Source of the DNA: Streptomyces sp. NBC_01454
GTDB lineage: Bacteria; Actinomycetota; Actinomycetes; Streptomycetales; Streptomycetaceae
Direction: 5' to 3'
NCBI RefSeq assembly: GCF_036227565.1
Contig: NZ_CP109460.1
Location: forward strand, 5,952,001 to 6,016,000
DNA: 64,000 nucleotides
Shown in pieces: positions 8,391 to 17,900 of this stretch. The notes under the pieces were generated by a model, which was given only the letters and a program-made list of their open reading frames with translations, did not search any database and was not told the DNA's origin. Position numbers and translations under genes: made by a program. The first letter of the stretch is position 1, and the number at the start of each line of letters is the position of its first letter.

Positions 8391-9179
8391 TCAGCCGATC
8401 TGCGGCGGGCCCTGCCAGAAGTGGAAGAACTCCTGGCCCAGGTAGCTGTACACCTCCGAGACGCCCAGGGCGCCCAGGACCGTGTGGACCAGGTCGAAGA
8501 ACGCCCGGTTGAGCTCCGGAACCCACAGCAGGCCGAAGATCAGCAGCAGCCCGAACGGTGCGATCGGCTCCACCTGCCGCCGCAGCGAGTGCGACAGCCA
8601 CGGCTCGAGCACCCCGTAGCCGTCCAGCCCGGGCACCGGCAGCATGTTCAAGATCGCCGCGGTCACCTGCAGCAGCGCGAGGAACGCCAGCGCACTGCGG
8701 AACGGCACCGGCACCCCGTCCAGGCCGTGCAGCCAGAACGGCGCCGTGCACACCACGGCGAACACCACGTTCGTCAGCGGCCCGGCCGCGGAGATCAGAC
8801 TGTGCCGCCAGCGGCCGCGGATCCGGCCGCGCTCGATGAACACCGCCCCGCCCGGCAGCCCGATCCCGCCCATCAGCAGGAAGATCACCGGCAGCACGAT
8901 GCTCAGCAGCGCATGGGTGTACTTCAGCGGGTTCAGCGTCAGATAGCCCTTGTCCGTCACGGAGAGGTCGCCGCTGTGCAGCGCGGTGCGGGCGTGGGCG
9001 TACTCGTGCAGGCACAGCGACACCACCCAGCCGGACACCACGAACAAGAACACCGCGAGGCCGGTGTTCGCCGCGAGGGTCCGGCTCCACACGGCCCAGC
9101 CGGACACCGCCAGCACGGCGACGAGCGCGAGGAAGACCGGGCTGACGCGACGGTCCGCGCGCCGGAATGCTGTGGTCAT
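8391..9179 (-). CDS. Site-2 protease family (M50) membrane metalloprotease
   Basis: A 262-residue integral membrane zinc protease. The zinc motif is HEYAH in WVVSLCLHEYAHARTAL, and the second conserved block is NMLPVPGLDGYGVLEPWL, equivalent to the NxxPxxxLDG motif that supplies the third ligand. Hydrophobic segments flank both motifs. ATG at 9179 starts MTTAFRRADRRVSPVFLALVA; upstream codons are Arg/Gly-rich non-coding sequence. Family members cleave within membranes, often on anti-sigma factors, but no partner is visible here. Its start region faces the SARP regulator gene (170 bp apart), so the two are divergent. Confidence 0.88.
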   Translation of the reverse strand: MTTAFRRADRRVSPVFLALVAVLAVSGWAVWSRTLAANTGLAVFLFVVSGWVVSLCLHEYAHARTALHSGDLSVTDKGYLTLNPLKYTHALLSIVLPVIFLLMGGIGLPGGAVFIERGRIRGRWRHSLISAAGPLTNVVFAVVCTAPFWLHGLDGVPVPFRSALAFLALLQVTAAILNMLPVPGLDGYGVLEPWLSHSLRRQVEPIAPFGLLLIFGLLWVPELNRAFFDLVHTVLGALGVSEVYSYLGQEFFHFWQGPPQIG

Positions 9180-9348
9180 GGTGCGGGCTCCCGAGGTTGG
9201 TGAGGGGCAGCCCCGACCGTATCCGCGGGACGGCGGCCGGCGCACAACCCCCCTGACGGAGCGCGTGGCCGGGACCCTTCCGGGGGCCCCTGCCCCGGAA
9301 AGTGACGCTCGATGCCTGCCGGTGGCCGCCGTGCACCACAATGGGCCG

Positions 9349-12300
9349 GTGCGTTACGGAATACTCGGCACCACCCAGGCCGGCCGGGCCGACGGCACCC
9401 CCGTCGTCCTCGGCGGCGCACGCCTGCGTGCGCTGCTCACCGCCCTCGCGCTGCGCCCCGGCCGGGCACTGCCGCCCGAGGTGCTGATCACCGACATCTG
9501 GGGCGCGGACCCGCCCGCCGACGCCTCCGGCGCGCTCCAGGCGCTGGTCGGCCGGTTGCGCCGCGCCCTGGGGCACGCCGCGGTCGCCTCGGCCGACGGC
9601 GGCTACCTGCTGTGCGCCGAGCCCGACGCGGTCGATCTGCACCGCTTCGAACGGCTGGTGACGGAGGGCGGCCGGGCGCTCGGCGCGGCGGACCCGGCCC
9701 GCGCCGCGGCGCTGCTCGACGACGCCCTGGCGCTCTGGCGCGGCCCGGCCCTCGCCGACCTCCCGGACGCGGGCTCCCGGGCCGCGGGCGCCGAGCGCCG
9801 CCGGCTGGACGCCCAGCGCACCCGGCTCGCCGCCGAACTCGCCCTGGGCCGGGCCGAACCGGCGCTCGCCCCGCTCCACGCGCTGTGCCAGGAGCACCCG
9901 CTCGACGAGCCGCTCCAGGCCCTGCGGCTGCGTGCGCTGCGCGCCGCGGGCCGGCCGGCGGAGGCGCTGGCGGCCTACGAGGAGATACGTACCGGTCTCG
10001 CCGACCGCCTCGGCGCCGACCCGGGCCCCGAACTGCGCGCCCTGCACGCGGAACTGCTGCGCCCGCCGCCCGCGGCGGAACCGCCCGCCGTGCCCCCGCC
10101 GCCCGCGGGGCCCCCGTCCTCCGCTCTCCCGGCTCCCGCCGCCCCGTCCGACGGCGCCGTCCCCGCCGCCGCCCGCCCCCGCCCCGGCAACCTCCGGGCC
10201 CGCCTCACCTCCTTCGTCGGCCGGGAAGCCGACCTGGCGGGGCTGCGCTCCGACCTGGCCGAGCACCGGCTGGTGACGCTGCTGGGGCCGGGCGGCGCCG
10301 GCAAGACACGGCTGTCCCAGGAGGGCGCCGAGAGCGCCGCGGCCGCGCTGCCGGACGCCTGGCCGCACGGCGTCTGGCTGGCCGAACTGGCGCCGGTGGA
10401 CGATCCGCAGACCGTGCCCGAGGCGGTGCTGACCGCGCTCGGCGCCCGGGAGACCGTCGTCCGCGGCTCCACGGCCGAGGGCCTGCGCGCCGCCGCCGAC
10501 CCCACCGCCCTGGACCCCCTCGCCCGGCTCGCCGAGCACTGCGCGGGCCGCCGGATGCTGCTGGTGCTCGACAACTGCGAGCATGTGATCTCCGCCGCCG
10601 CCGAACTCGCCGAGCGGCTGCTGGCCCACTGCCCCGGGGTGACGGTGCTGGCCACCAGCCGGGAGCCGCTTGCCGTACCGGGCGAGGTGCTGCGCCCGGT
10701 CGAGCCGCTGCCCGACCCGGTCGCGCTGCAACTGCTCGCCGACCGCGGGGCCGCCGCCCGTACCGGCTTCCGGGTCGAGGCCGACGAGGAGACCGCGGCG
10801 GCCTGCGCCGAGATCTGCCGGCGGCTGGACGGGCTGCCGCTCGCCGTCGAACTCGCCGCGGCCCGGCTGCGGTTGCTCTCCCCGCGCCAGCTCGCCGACC
10901 GGCTCGACGACCGCTTCCGCCTGCTGACCAGCGGCAGCCGGACCGTGCTGCCCCGCCAGCAGACGCTGCGCGCGGTGGTGGACTGGTCCTGGGACCTGAC
11001 CGACGCGCCCGAACGGGCCGTGCTGCGGCGGCTGTCCGTCTTCTCCGGCGGCTGCGACCTGGCCGCCGCCGAGGACGTGTGCGCCGGCGGCGGCGTCGAC
11101 CGGCGCGAGGTGCCCGCGCTGCTCGGCGCGCTGATCGACAAGTCGCTGGTGGTGGCGGCGCCGGCGCCGAACGGCGAGATGCGCTACCGGCTGCTGGAGA
11201 CGGTGGGGGAGTACGCCGGCGAGCGGCTGGACGAGGCGGGGGAGCGGGACGGTGCCGAGCGCCGCCATCTCGTCGCCTACCGCGAACTGGCCCGCACCAC
11301 GGACCCGTTGCTGCGCGGCCCCGGCCAGCGCGCGGCCATGGACCGGCTGGAGCTGGAGCACGACAACCTGCGCACCGCGCTGCGCCGTGCCCTCGCCGCG
11401 CGCGACGAGCACGAGGTGCTGTGCCTGGTGCTGTCCCTCCAGTGGTTCTGGTCGCTGCGCGACCACCGCAGCGACGGCCGCCACTGGGCGTCCGCGGCCG
11501 CCGGGCTCGGCCCCAACCCCTTCGCCGCGCCGGTCGAGCCGGCCCCCGACCTGCCCGAGCGCCCCATCGACGCCCCGCCGCCGATGGCCCCCGACCAGCT
11601 GGTGGAGGCCCGCCGCGAGGTCCGGTTGGTCGCGCTCGCCAGCCGGGACAGCGACATCCAGGCGCTGCGCGATCCCGAGACGCAGGAGGACCTGGCCGGG
11701 ATGCTCGCCGCCTACCGCAGCGGCATGCCGCAGACCTGCAAGGTCCCCGGCGTGATGTGGTACTACGCGGTGATGATGTCCGGCCGCTTCGCGGAGCTGA
11801 CGGAGCTGGTCGGCCTCGCCGTACAGGCCTGCCGCTCCCTCGGCTACACCTGGGAGCTGGCCTATGTGCTGCAACTGCGCTCCAGGGTCCTCAACGACCG
11901 CCTCGACGGGCTGACCCAGGCGGGCCGCGACGCCGACGAGGCGCTGCGGATCTTCCAGGAGCTGGGCGACGCCTGGGGCGCGGCCGAGGCGCTGGCGGGG
12001 CGCGGCGAGACCCATGAGCAGCGCGGCGCGTACGCGCTGGCGGCGCGCGACTACCGGGCGGCGATGGTGCACGCCGAGTACCTGGGGGCGCACGGCCAGA
12101 TCCTGCTGCTGCGCTGCCGGCTGGGCGCGGTGCTGATCGAGGACGGCCAGGCGGAGGCCGGTGAGCGGATGCTGCGCGAGGTGCTGGCGGATGCCGCCCG
12201 GGGCGAGAGCGCCCGGGACACCGAGCCGTTCGCCCGGCTGACCCTCGCCCGGCACCTCGCGCTGACCGGACGTCCGAAGGAGGCGCGGGGGGAACTGCAC

Positions 12301-12729
12301 ACGGTGGGGGAGGTGTTCAGCGCCCGGGCCCCGGACCTGTTCGCCGGGATGCTGGAGACCTCGCTGATCGCGCTGGATCTCCAGGAGGGGCACCGGGAGG
12401 GACTGCTGCCGCGGTTCCGGGCGGCGCTGGAGCTGCTCCAGGGGCCCGTCACGCAGATGGTCGCGCCGGACCTGCCGATCGCCCAACTCCTCACCGGCGC
12501 GCGGGTGCTGGCCGCGGAGCGGGGCGCGCCGGCCGGGTGGGACGTGGCGCGTCTGGTGGGCGCGTACGACGCGCTGCGGGCTCCCGATCACGTGCCGGTG
12601 CGGATCGTCCGCGACGGCCGCATCCGTGCCGAGGCGGCGGCGCGGGCGCTGCTGGACGACGCCGCCTACGCCCGCGCGTACACCGAAGGCGGCGGCCTCT
12701 CCCTCGGGGAGGCCACCGCCCTCATCTGA
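9349..12729 (+). CDS. SARP/AfsR-like transcriptional regulator with NB-ARC and TPR domains
   Basis: A 1126-residue regulator. Residues 1-95 form an OmpR-type winged HTH (ARLRALLTALALRPGRALPP and LQALVGRLRRALG). Residues 100-245 are the bacterial transcriptional activation (BTAD) domain ending in LADRLGADPGPELRALHAELL. A Pro/Ala linker follows, then an NB-ARC ATPase with Walker A GPGGAGKT at about residue 313, Walker B MLLVLDNCEHV and GLPLAVELAAARLRLL. The C-terminal 450 residues are helical TPR-like repeats. The GTG at 9349 gives MRYGILGTTQAG, a start shared by many such proteins. This resembles a conserved Streptomyces AfsR-like protein rather than a cluster-specific SARP, but its proximity to the polyketide cluster leaves a role there possible. 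Confidence 0.88.
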   Translation: MRYGILGTTQAGRADGTPVVLGGARLRALLTALALRPGRALPPEVLITDIWGADPPADASGALQALVGRLRRALGHAAVASADGGYLLCAEPDAVDLHRFERLVTEGGRALGAADPARAAALLDDALALWRGPALADLPDAGSRAAGAERRRLDAQRTRLAAELALGRAEPALAPLHALCQEHPLDEPLQALRLRALRAAGRPAEALAAYEEIRTGLADRLGADPGPELRALHAELLRPPPAAEPPAVPPPPAGPPSSALPAPAAPSDGAVPAAARPRPGNLRARLTSFVGREADLAGLRSDLAEHRLVTLLGPGGAGKTRLSQEGAESAAAALPDAWPHGVWLAELAPVDDPQTVPEAVLTALGARETVVRGSTAEGLRAAADPTALDPLARLAEHCAGRRMLLVLDNCEHVISAAAELAERLLAHCPGVTVLATSREPLAVPGEVLRPVEPLPDPVALQLLADRGAAARTGFRVEADEETAAACAEICRRLDGLPLAVELAAARLRLLSPRQLADRLDDRFRLLTSGSRTVLPRQQTLRAVVDWSWDLTDAPERAVLRRLSVFSGGCDLAAAEDVCAGGGVDRREVPALLGALIDKSLVVAAPAPNGEMRYRLLETVGEYAGERLDEAGERDGAERRHLVAYRELARTTDPLLRGPGQRAAMDRLELEHDNLRTALRRALAARDEHEVLCLVLSLQWFWSLRDHRSDGRHWASAAAGLGPNPFAAPVEPAPDLPERPIDAPPPMAPDQLVEARREVRLVALASRDSDIQALRDPETQEDLAGMLAAYRSGMPQTCKVPGVMWYYAVMMSGRFAELTELVGLAVQACRSLGYTWELAYVLQLRSRVLNDRLDGLTQAGRDADEALRIFQELGDAWGAAEALAGRGETHEQRGAYALAARDYRAAMVHAEYLGAHGQILLLRCRLGAVLIEDGQAEAGERMLREVLADAARGESARDTEPFARLTLARHLALTGRPKEARGELHTVGEVFSARAPDLFAGMLETSLIALDLQEGHREGLLPRFRAALELLQGPVTQMVAPDLPIAQLLTGARVLAAERGAPAGWDVARLVGAYDALRAPDHVPVRIVRDGRIRAEAAARALLDDAAYARAYTEGGGLSLGEATALI

Positions 12730-12757
12730 CGCGGGCCAGGACAGCGCAGATCGGACT

Positions 12758-12784
12758 GTCCCGCAGGGAAGCCCCCTGCGGGAC
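12758..12784. terminator. Perfect 11-bp hairpin between convergent genes
   Basis: GTCCCGCAGGG and CCCTGCGGGAC are perfect complements around an AAGCC loop. It lies between the stop of the SARP gene (12729) and the stop of the ABC permease (12790), so it can terminate both directions. Confidence 0.75.
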
Positions 12785-12789
12785 GCCCG

Positions 12790-13620
12790 TCAGGTCTTGC
12801 TGCGGAACTTCGCCACCGCGAGCGGCATGGTGACCGCCGTGAGGCCGACCACCCAGGCGAGGGTGATCAGGGTCGGGTGTAGCACCGCGCCCTGGCCCTT
12901 GATCAGGGCCCGGGACGCGTCCGCCAGGGTCGAGAGGGGATTGACCTCGGTGAAGGCCTCCAGCCAGCCGGGCATCGAGGTCGGCCGGGTGAAGACGGAT
13001 GAGCCGAACTGCAACGGCATCAGGATCAGCATCGCCGTGCCCTGCACGGCCTGCGTCGTCTTCATCACCAGCCCGAGCAGGATGAAGATCCACATCAGGC
13101 CGGCGCAGAAGAGTGCGGACAGCCCGACCGCGGCGAGGAGGGGCACGAGGCCGCCGGTGACCTTGAGTCCCAGCAGAAAGCCCATCGCCAGCAGGATCGT
13201 GGTGGCGATCAGCATCCGGCCGAGCTCCACCACGATCTTCGCGATCAACACCGAGGACCGGGCGATGGGCATCGTCCGGAAGCGGTCCATCACGCCCTTG
13301 CGGAAGTCCTCGTTGACGCCCGAGCCGACCGCCGTGGCGATGTTCATCGCCATCATGCCCATCATGCCGGGCACCAGGTACTGGACGTAGCGGTCCTGAT
13401 GGCCCTTGCCGGCGATCGCACCGCCGAAGACGTAGACGAAGAGCAGGATGAAGATGACCGGCATCAGCAGGACGTCGAACATCGACTCCGGGTCCTGCTT
13501 GATCTGCAGGGCGTTGCGCCGCACCAGCGCGCCGATGTGCCGCAGGTTGGCGCGGATGCCGATCCGGCCCTCGTCGGCGCCCGGCTTGGTCAGCGGTGCC
13601 GTCATCGTTGCGGCACTCAT
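12790..13620 (-). CDS. ABC-2 type export permease, DrrB-like
   Basis: A 276-residue membrane subunit of an ABC-2 exporter. After a polar start the sequence has RRNALQIKQDPESMFDVLLMPVIFILLFVYVFGG, the hallmark of the daunorubicin-resistance DrrB family, then QYLVPGMMGMMAMNIA and about four more membrane helices. Its ATG overlaps the stop of the upstream ATPase gene by 4 bp, so the pair is translationally coupled. The substrate is probably a drug or lipid but cannot be specified. It ends 6 bp from a bidirectional hairpin. Confidence 0.88.
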   Translation of the reverse strand: MSAATMTAPLTKPGADEGRIGIRANLRHIGALVRRNALQIKQDPESMFDVLLMPVIFILLFVYVFGGAIAGKGHQDRYVQYLVPGMMGMMAMNIATAVGSGVNEDFRKGVMDRFRTMPIARSSVLIAKIVVELGRMLIATTILLAMGFLLGLKVTGGLVPLLAAVGLSALFCAGLMWIFILLGLVMKTTQAVQGTAMLILMPLQFGSSVFTRPTSMPGWLEAFTEVNPLSTLADASRALIKGQGAVLHPTLITLAWVVGLTAVTMPLAVAKFRSKT

Positions 13621-14645
13621 GCCGATACCTCCGCGTACTGCTGGTCCATGTCGTCCTCGGATGCGCCGGTCCCGGACGCCTTGTGGCCGGTGACGGCCAG
13701 GAACACCTCGTCCAGGCTGGGCAGATGGGTGTCGATGCCGGCGAGCGCGAAGCCCTGCCGGCCGAGCACCGCGACCACCGCGGTCAGCTGTTCGTCGCTG
13801 ATGATCGGTACGTTGACCACACCCCCGTCGTGGTCAGCCGTGGCGTCCGCGATGCCGTCCAGGCCGGCCCGGGTCACGGCGGCCGCCATCCGCTCCAGCT
13901 CGCCGGCCTCGGACGGCCGGATCTGGAGTGTGCGCCCGCCGACCTTGGTCTTCAGTTCGTCGACCCCGCCCTCGGCGATCACCCGGCCGCGGTCGATCAC
14001 CGTCAGCTCGTGCGCCAGCTTCTCGGCCTCTTCCATGTACTGGGTGGTCAGCAGCACCGTCGCGCCCTCGCGCACCATCCGCTGGACCTCCTCCCACACC
14101 TCGTTGCGGGTGCGGGGATCCAGACCGGTGGTGGGCTCGTCCAGATAGAGGACCGAAGGGCGGCCGATCATCGAGGCGGCCAGGTCGAGCCGGCGGCGCA
14201 TACCGCCGGAGTATTTGGCCGCGGGCCGCCTGGCGGCGTCGGTCAGCGAGAACCGCTCCAGCAACTCGTCCGCGCGCCGGCGGGCGTCCTTGCGGGACAG
14301 ATCGAGCAGCCGCCCGATCATGTAGAGGTTCTCCCGGCCGGAGAGTTTTTCGTCGACCGAGGCGTACTGCCCGGTCAGGCCGATCGTGCGGCGCAGTGCG
14401 CGGGGCTGGCGCACCACGTCGTAGCCCGCCACCACGGCCCGGCCGGCGTCCGGCACCAGGAGGGTGGACAGGCAGCGTACGAGCGTCGTCTTGCCGGCGC
14501 CGTTGGGGCCGAGCACCCCGAGCACGGTGCCTTCCTTCACGTCCAGGTCCACTCCGTCGACGGCCTTGACCGCGCCGAAGTGCTTGACCAGACCGCGCAC
14601 CTCCACGGCGTTGCCGCCCTTGGTGGTTATCGTCTGTCGCGTCAT
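13617..14645 (-). CDS. ABC exporter ATP-binding protein, DrrA-like
   Basis: A 342-residue ATPase. Walker A is GPNGAGKTT, the Q loop lies in IGLTGQYASVDEKLSGRENL, the signature is YSGGMRRRLDLAASM (a DrrA-type variant of LSGGQ), Walker B is VLYLDEPTTGLDPRTR and the H-region follows VLLTTQYMEEAEKLAHE. The last 90 residues are the DrrA C-terminal domain (LPSLDEVFLAVTGHKA). ATG at 14645 was chosen over upstream Arg-rich frame extension. The gene diverges from the polyketide synthase gene across 281 bp, so it may export the cluster product, though the DrrAB pair looks more like part of the conserved left flank with the SARP gene. Confidence 0.9.
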   Translation of the reverse strand: MTRQTITTKGGNAVEVRGLVKHFGAVKAVDGVDLDVKEGTVLGVLGPNGAGKTTLVRCLSTLLVPDAGRAVVAGYDVVRQPRALRRTIGLTGQYASVDEKLSGRENLYMIGRLLDLSRKDARRRADELLERFSLTDAARRPAAKYSGGMRRRLDLAASMIGRPSVLYLDEPTTGLDPRTRNEVWEEVQRMVREGATVLLTTQYMEEAEKLAHELTVIDRGRVIAEGGVDELKTKVGGRTLQIRPSEAGELERMAAAVTRAGLDGIADATADHDGGVVNVPIISDEQLTAVVAVLGRQGFALAGIDTHLPSLDEVFLAVTGHKASGTGASEDDMDQQYAEVSA

Positions 14646-14846
14646 GCCCCCAAGGTGCCAGCCGCCACCGACAACGCACCGACAGGCCGCCGACAGTGCG
14701 GCCGGGACGCCGGCGCTGCGCACCTCTCGTGGTCGTCGGCGGCCCCTTCTCGTGGTTACCGCAAGGCCGGTCGCCGCGCACCACGGACTTCTCCGGGGCT
14801 CGTTGACGACGCCTCGTTCCCCGTTTGAGGCTGAGGCCACCGAGTC

Positions 14847-14886
14847 GCATACGTGTGCGTTTCTGTCGTCGGCAGCACACGTGCGC
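14847..14886. promoter_or_regulatory. Spaced inverted repeat upstream of the synthase operon
   Basis: GCATACGTGTGC (14847-14858) and GCACACGTGCGC (14875-14886) are inverted copies matching at 10 of 12 positions, with an inner perfect 8-bp ACGTGTGC/GCACACGT, separated by 16 bp. The repeat ends 40 bp before the GTG start of the first synthase gene. It is a candidate activator site, perhaps for the LAL regulator of the cluster; that link is inference. The rest of the 281-bp gap shows no gene. Confidence 0.45.
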
Positions 14887-14926
14887 ATTCGTCCCCCCAC
14901 GAGCGAACGATGTCTTCGGAGTACCT

Positions 14927-17900
14927 GTGACCACTGCACCCGTGCCGGAAGCTGTGCTGGGCATCAGTCCGTTCGGTGAACCCGATCCGAGAATCGTCGC
15001 GGCGGTCTGCCGGGCCGGCGGGCTGGGCGTGCTCGACCTCGGGGCGGGGGACCGGCGGGCCAGGGAGGCGCTGGCATCCCTCCGGCAGTGGGCGCCGGGG
15101 CCGTTCGGGGTCCGGATGGCCGCCGGGTGCGCCCTGGCCGCCGCGGACCTGGTGGAGGGCGGGAGCGTGCACACGGTGCTGCTCGCCGCCGACTCGCCCG
15201 TGCGGCCGGGCGATCTGCCGGCCAAAACCCGGGTCCTCGTCGAGGTCACCAGCCGGGAGGAGGCGATCGGCGCCGCCCGCGCCGGTGCCCACGGCCTGGT
15301 CGCCCGCGGACAGGAGAGCGGCGGGCGGATCGGTGACCTGAGTACCTTCGTGCTGCTCCAGCAACTGGTGGCGGAGCCCGAGTTGGCCCTGCCCGTATGG
15401 GCCTGCGGCGGTATCGGACCGCACACCGCCGCCGCTGCCGTGGTCGGCGGCGCGGTGGGAGTCGTGCTGGACTCCCAGTTGGCGCTGCTCGAGGAGTCCG
15501 CCCTGCCCGCGGACGTGGCCGCGGCGGTGCGGACCATGGACGGCTCGGAGACGGTGGTGGCGGCCGGCCACCGGGTGCTGCGCCGCCGGGGGCCGGACGC
15601 GCCGCCGCTGCCCGAGGACCCGGCGGCGGCGGCCCGCCTGCTCGGTGCCCAGGACCTGCGGGTCCAGCTGCTCCCCGTCGGACAGGACGGCTTCCTGGCT
15701 TCCCGTTTCGCACGGCAGTGGGGCGATGTCGGCGGGGCGGTCCGCGCGGTCACCGCCGCCGTCCTCGACGCGGTGCGCGACGACGCCCCCTCGCACGCGC
15801 TGCGCCGTGACTCCCCGATGAGCCGGGCGCTGGGCACCCGCCTGCCCCTCGCCCAGGGGCCGATGACGCGGGTCAGTGACCAGGCACCGTTCGCCGCGGC
15901 GGTCGCCGAGGGCGGCGCCCTGCCGTTCGTGGCCCTGGCACTGGCCGGGCCGGAGCAGACGCGGACCCTGCTGGAGGAGACCCGCTCCGCGCTGGACGGC
16001 CGGCCGTGGGGCGTGGGCGTACTCGGCTTCGCGCCCGAGCACACCAAGGCGGCCCAGCTCGAGATCATCCGGGAGCTGCGGCCCTCCTGCGCCATCATCG
16101 CCGGAGGCCGGCCCGCGCAGGCGGCGTCGCTGGAGGAAGCCGGCATCGAGACGTTCCTGCACGTGCCCTCGCCCGGGCTGCTCACGCAGTTCCTGGGCGC
16201 CGGTGCCCGCAAGTTCGTCTTCGAGGGCTCCGAGTGCGGCGGCCACGTCGGACCGCGCAGCAGCTTCGCGCTGTGGGAGGCGCAGATCGCCGTCCTCACC
16301 GACTTCCTCGACGCGGCCGGGGGCGCCGATCCCGGTGAGCTGAGGGTGCTGTTCGCCGGGGGCATCCACGACGCGCGGTCCTCGGCGATGGTCGCCGCGC
16401 TCGCCGCCGGGCTGAGTGCCCGTGGCGTCGCCGTCGGTGTGCTCATGGGTACCGCGTACCTGTTCACCGAGGAGGCGGTGAGCTGCGGCGCGGTCCAGCC
16501 CCTGTTCCAGCGGCAGGTCCTGGCGGCGCGGCGGACCGAACTGCTGGAGACCGCGCCCGGACACGCCACGCGCTGTGTGTCCAGCCCCTTCACCGAGAGC
16601 TACCGGTCCCTCAAGGAGGAGCTGGAGTCCCGGGGCGTGGCCGACCGGCAGGCGTGGGAGCAGCTGGAACGGCTCAATGTCGGCCGGCTGCGGATCGCCA
16701 GCAAGGGCGTCGAGCGGACCGGTGCGCACCTGGTCGAGGTGCCGGCGGCCCGACAGCTCGCCGAGGGCATGTTCATGGCGGGTGACGTGGCCGCGCTGCG
16801 GTCCCACGTCACCACGATCCCCGCGCTGCACGAGTCGGTCAGCACCGCGGCCGCCGACTTCTTCACCGAGCGCGCCGCGCTGGTGCGCGACCGGCTCGGA
16901 GCCGCCCGGCCCGCGGACGGTGCCGCGCCCCCAGCTCCCCTGGACATCGCCGTGGTCGGGATGTCCTGCATGTTCCCGGACGCCGCGGACCTGGCGAGCT
17001 ACTGGGCCCACGTGGTCGCGGGAGCCGACGCCGTCACCGAGGTGCCCACCGAGCGGTGGGACCCCGAGGTCTACTACGCGCCCGAGGCGGACGAGGCCCA
17101 CACGGAGTCGAAGTGGGGCGGGTTCCTGCCGGACATCCCGTTCGACCCGTTGCGCTACGGGATCCCGCCGTCCTCACTGGGCAGCATCGAGCCGGTGCAG
17201 CTGCTGGCACTCGAGGCCGCGCGGCGGGCACTGGAGGACGCCGGGTACGCCGGGGGTGCCCCCGCCGGGGGCGAGGGGCGGGACTTCGACCGCTCCCGGG
17301 CCTCCGTCGTCTTCGGGGCGGAGGCGGGCAGCGACCTGTCCAACGCGGCCACGCTGCGCACCCTGCTGCCGGCCTACCTGGGAGAACTGCCCCCGGAACT
17401 GGCCGCACAGCTGCCCCGGCTCACCGAGGACTCCTTCCCCGGGATGCTGGCCAACGTCATCTCCGGCCGGATCGCCAACCGGCTCGACCTCGGCGGCGCC
17501 AACTACACCGTGGACGCCGCCTGCGCCTCGTCGCTGGCCGCGGTGGACGTGGCGTGCAAGGAACTGTCCGGGGGCACCAGCGACCTCGTCCTGTGCGGCG
17601 GCGCCGACCTGCACAACGGCATCAACGACTATCTGCTCTTCTCCTCGGTGCACGCCCTGTCGCCGACCGGCCGCTCCCGCACCTTCGACAGCGCCGCGGA
17701 CGGCATCGCGCTCGGCGAGGGCGTCGCCTGCCTCGCGCTCAAGCGGCTGACCGACGCGGAGCGGGACGGGGACCGGGTCTACGCCGTGATCAAGGGCGTC
17801 GGCACCGCCAGCGACGGCAAGGGCCTCGGCCTGACCGCACCCCGCCCGGAGGGACAGCGCGCCGCCCTGGAACGCGCGTACCGCAACGCGGGGATCTCGC

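Noticed and set aside
8287..12591. Very long minus-strand open frame opposite the SARP gene
   Set aside because: It is the antisense shadow of GC-rich codons: Arg/Gly/Gln/His-rich, without domains, and the plus strand encodes clear BTAD and NB-ARC motifs.
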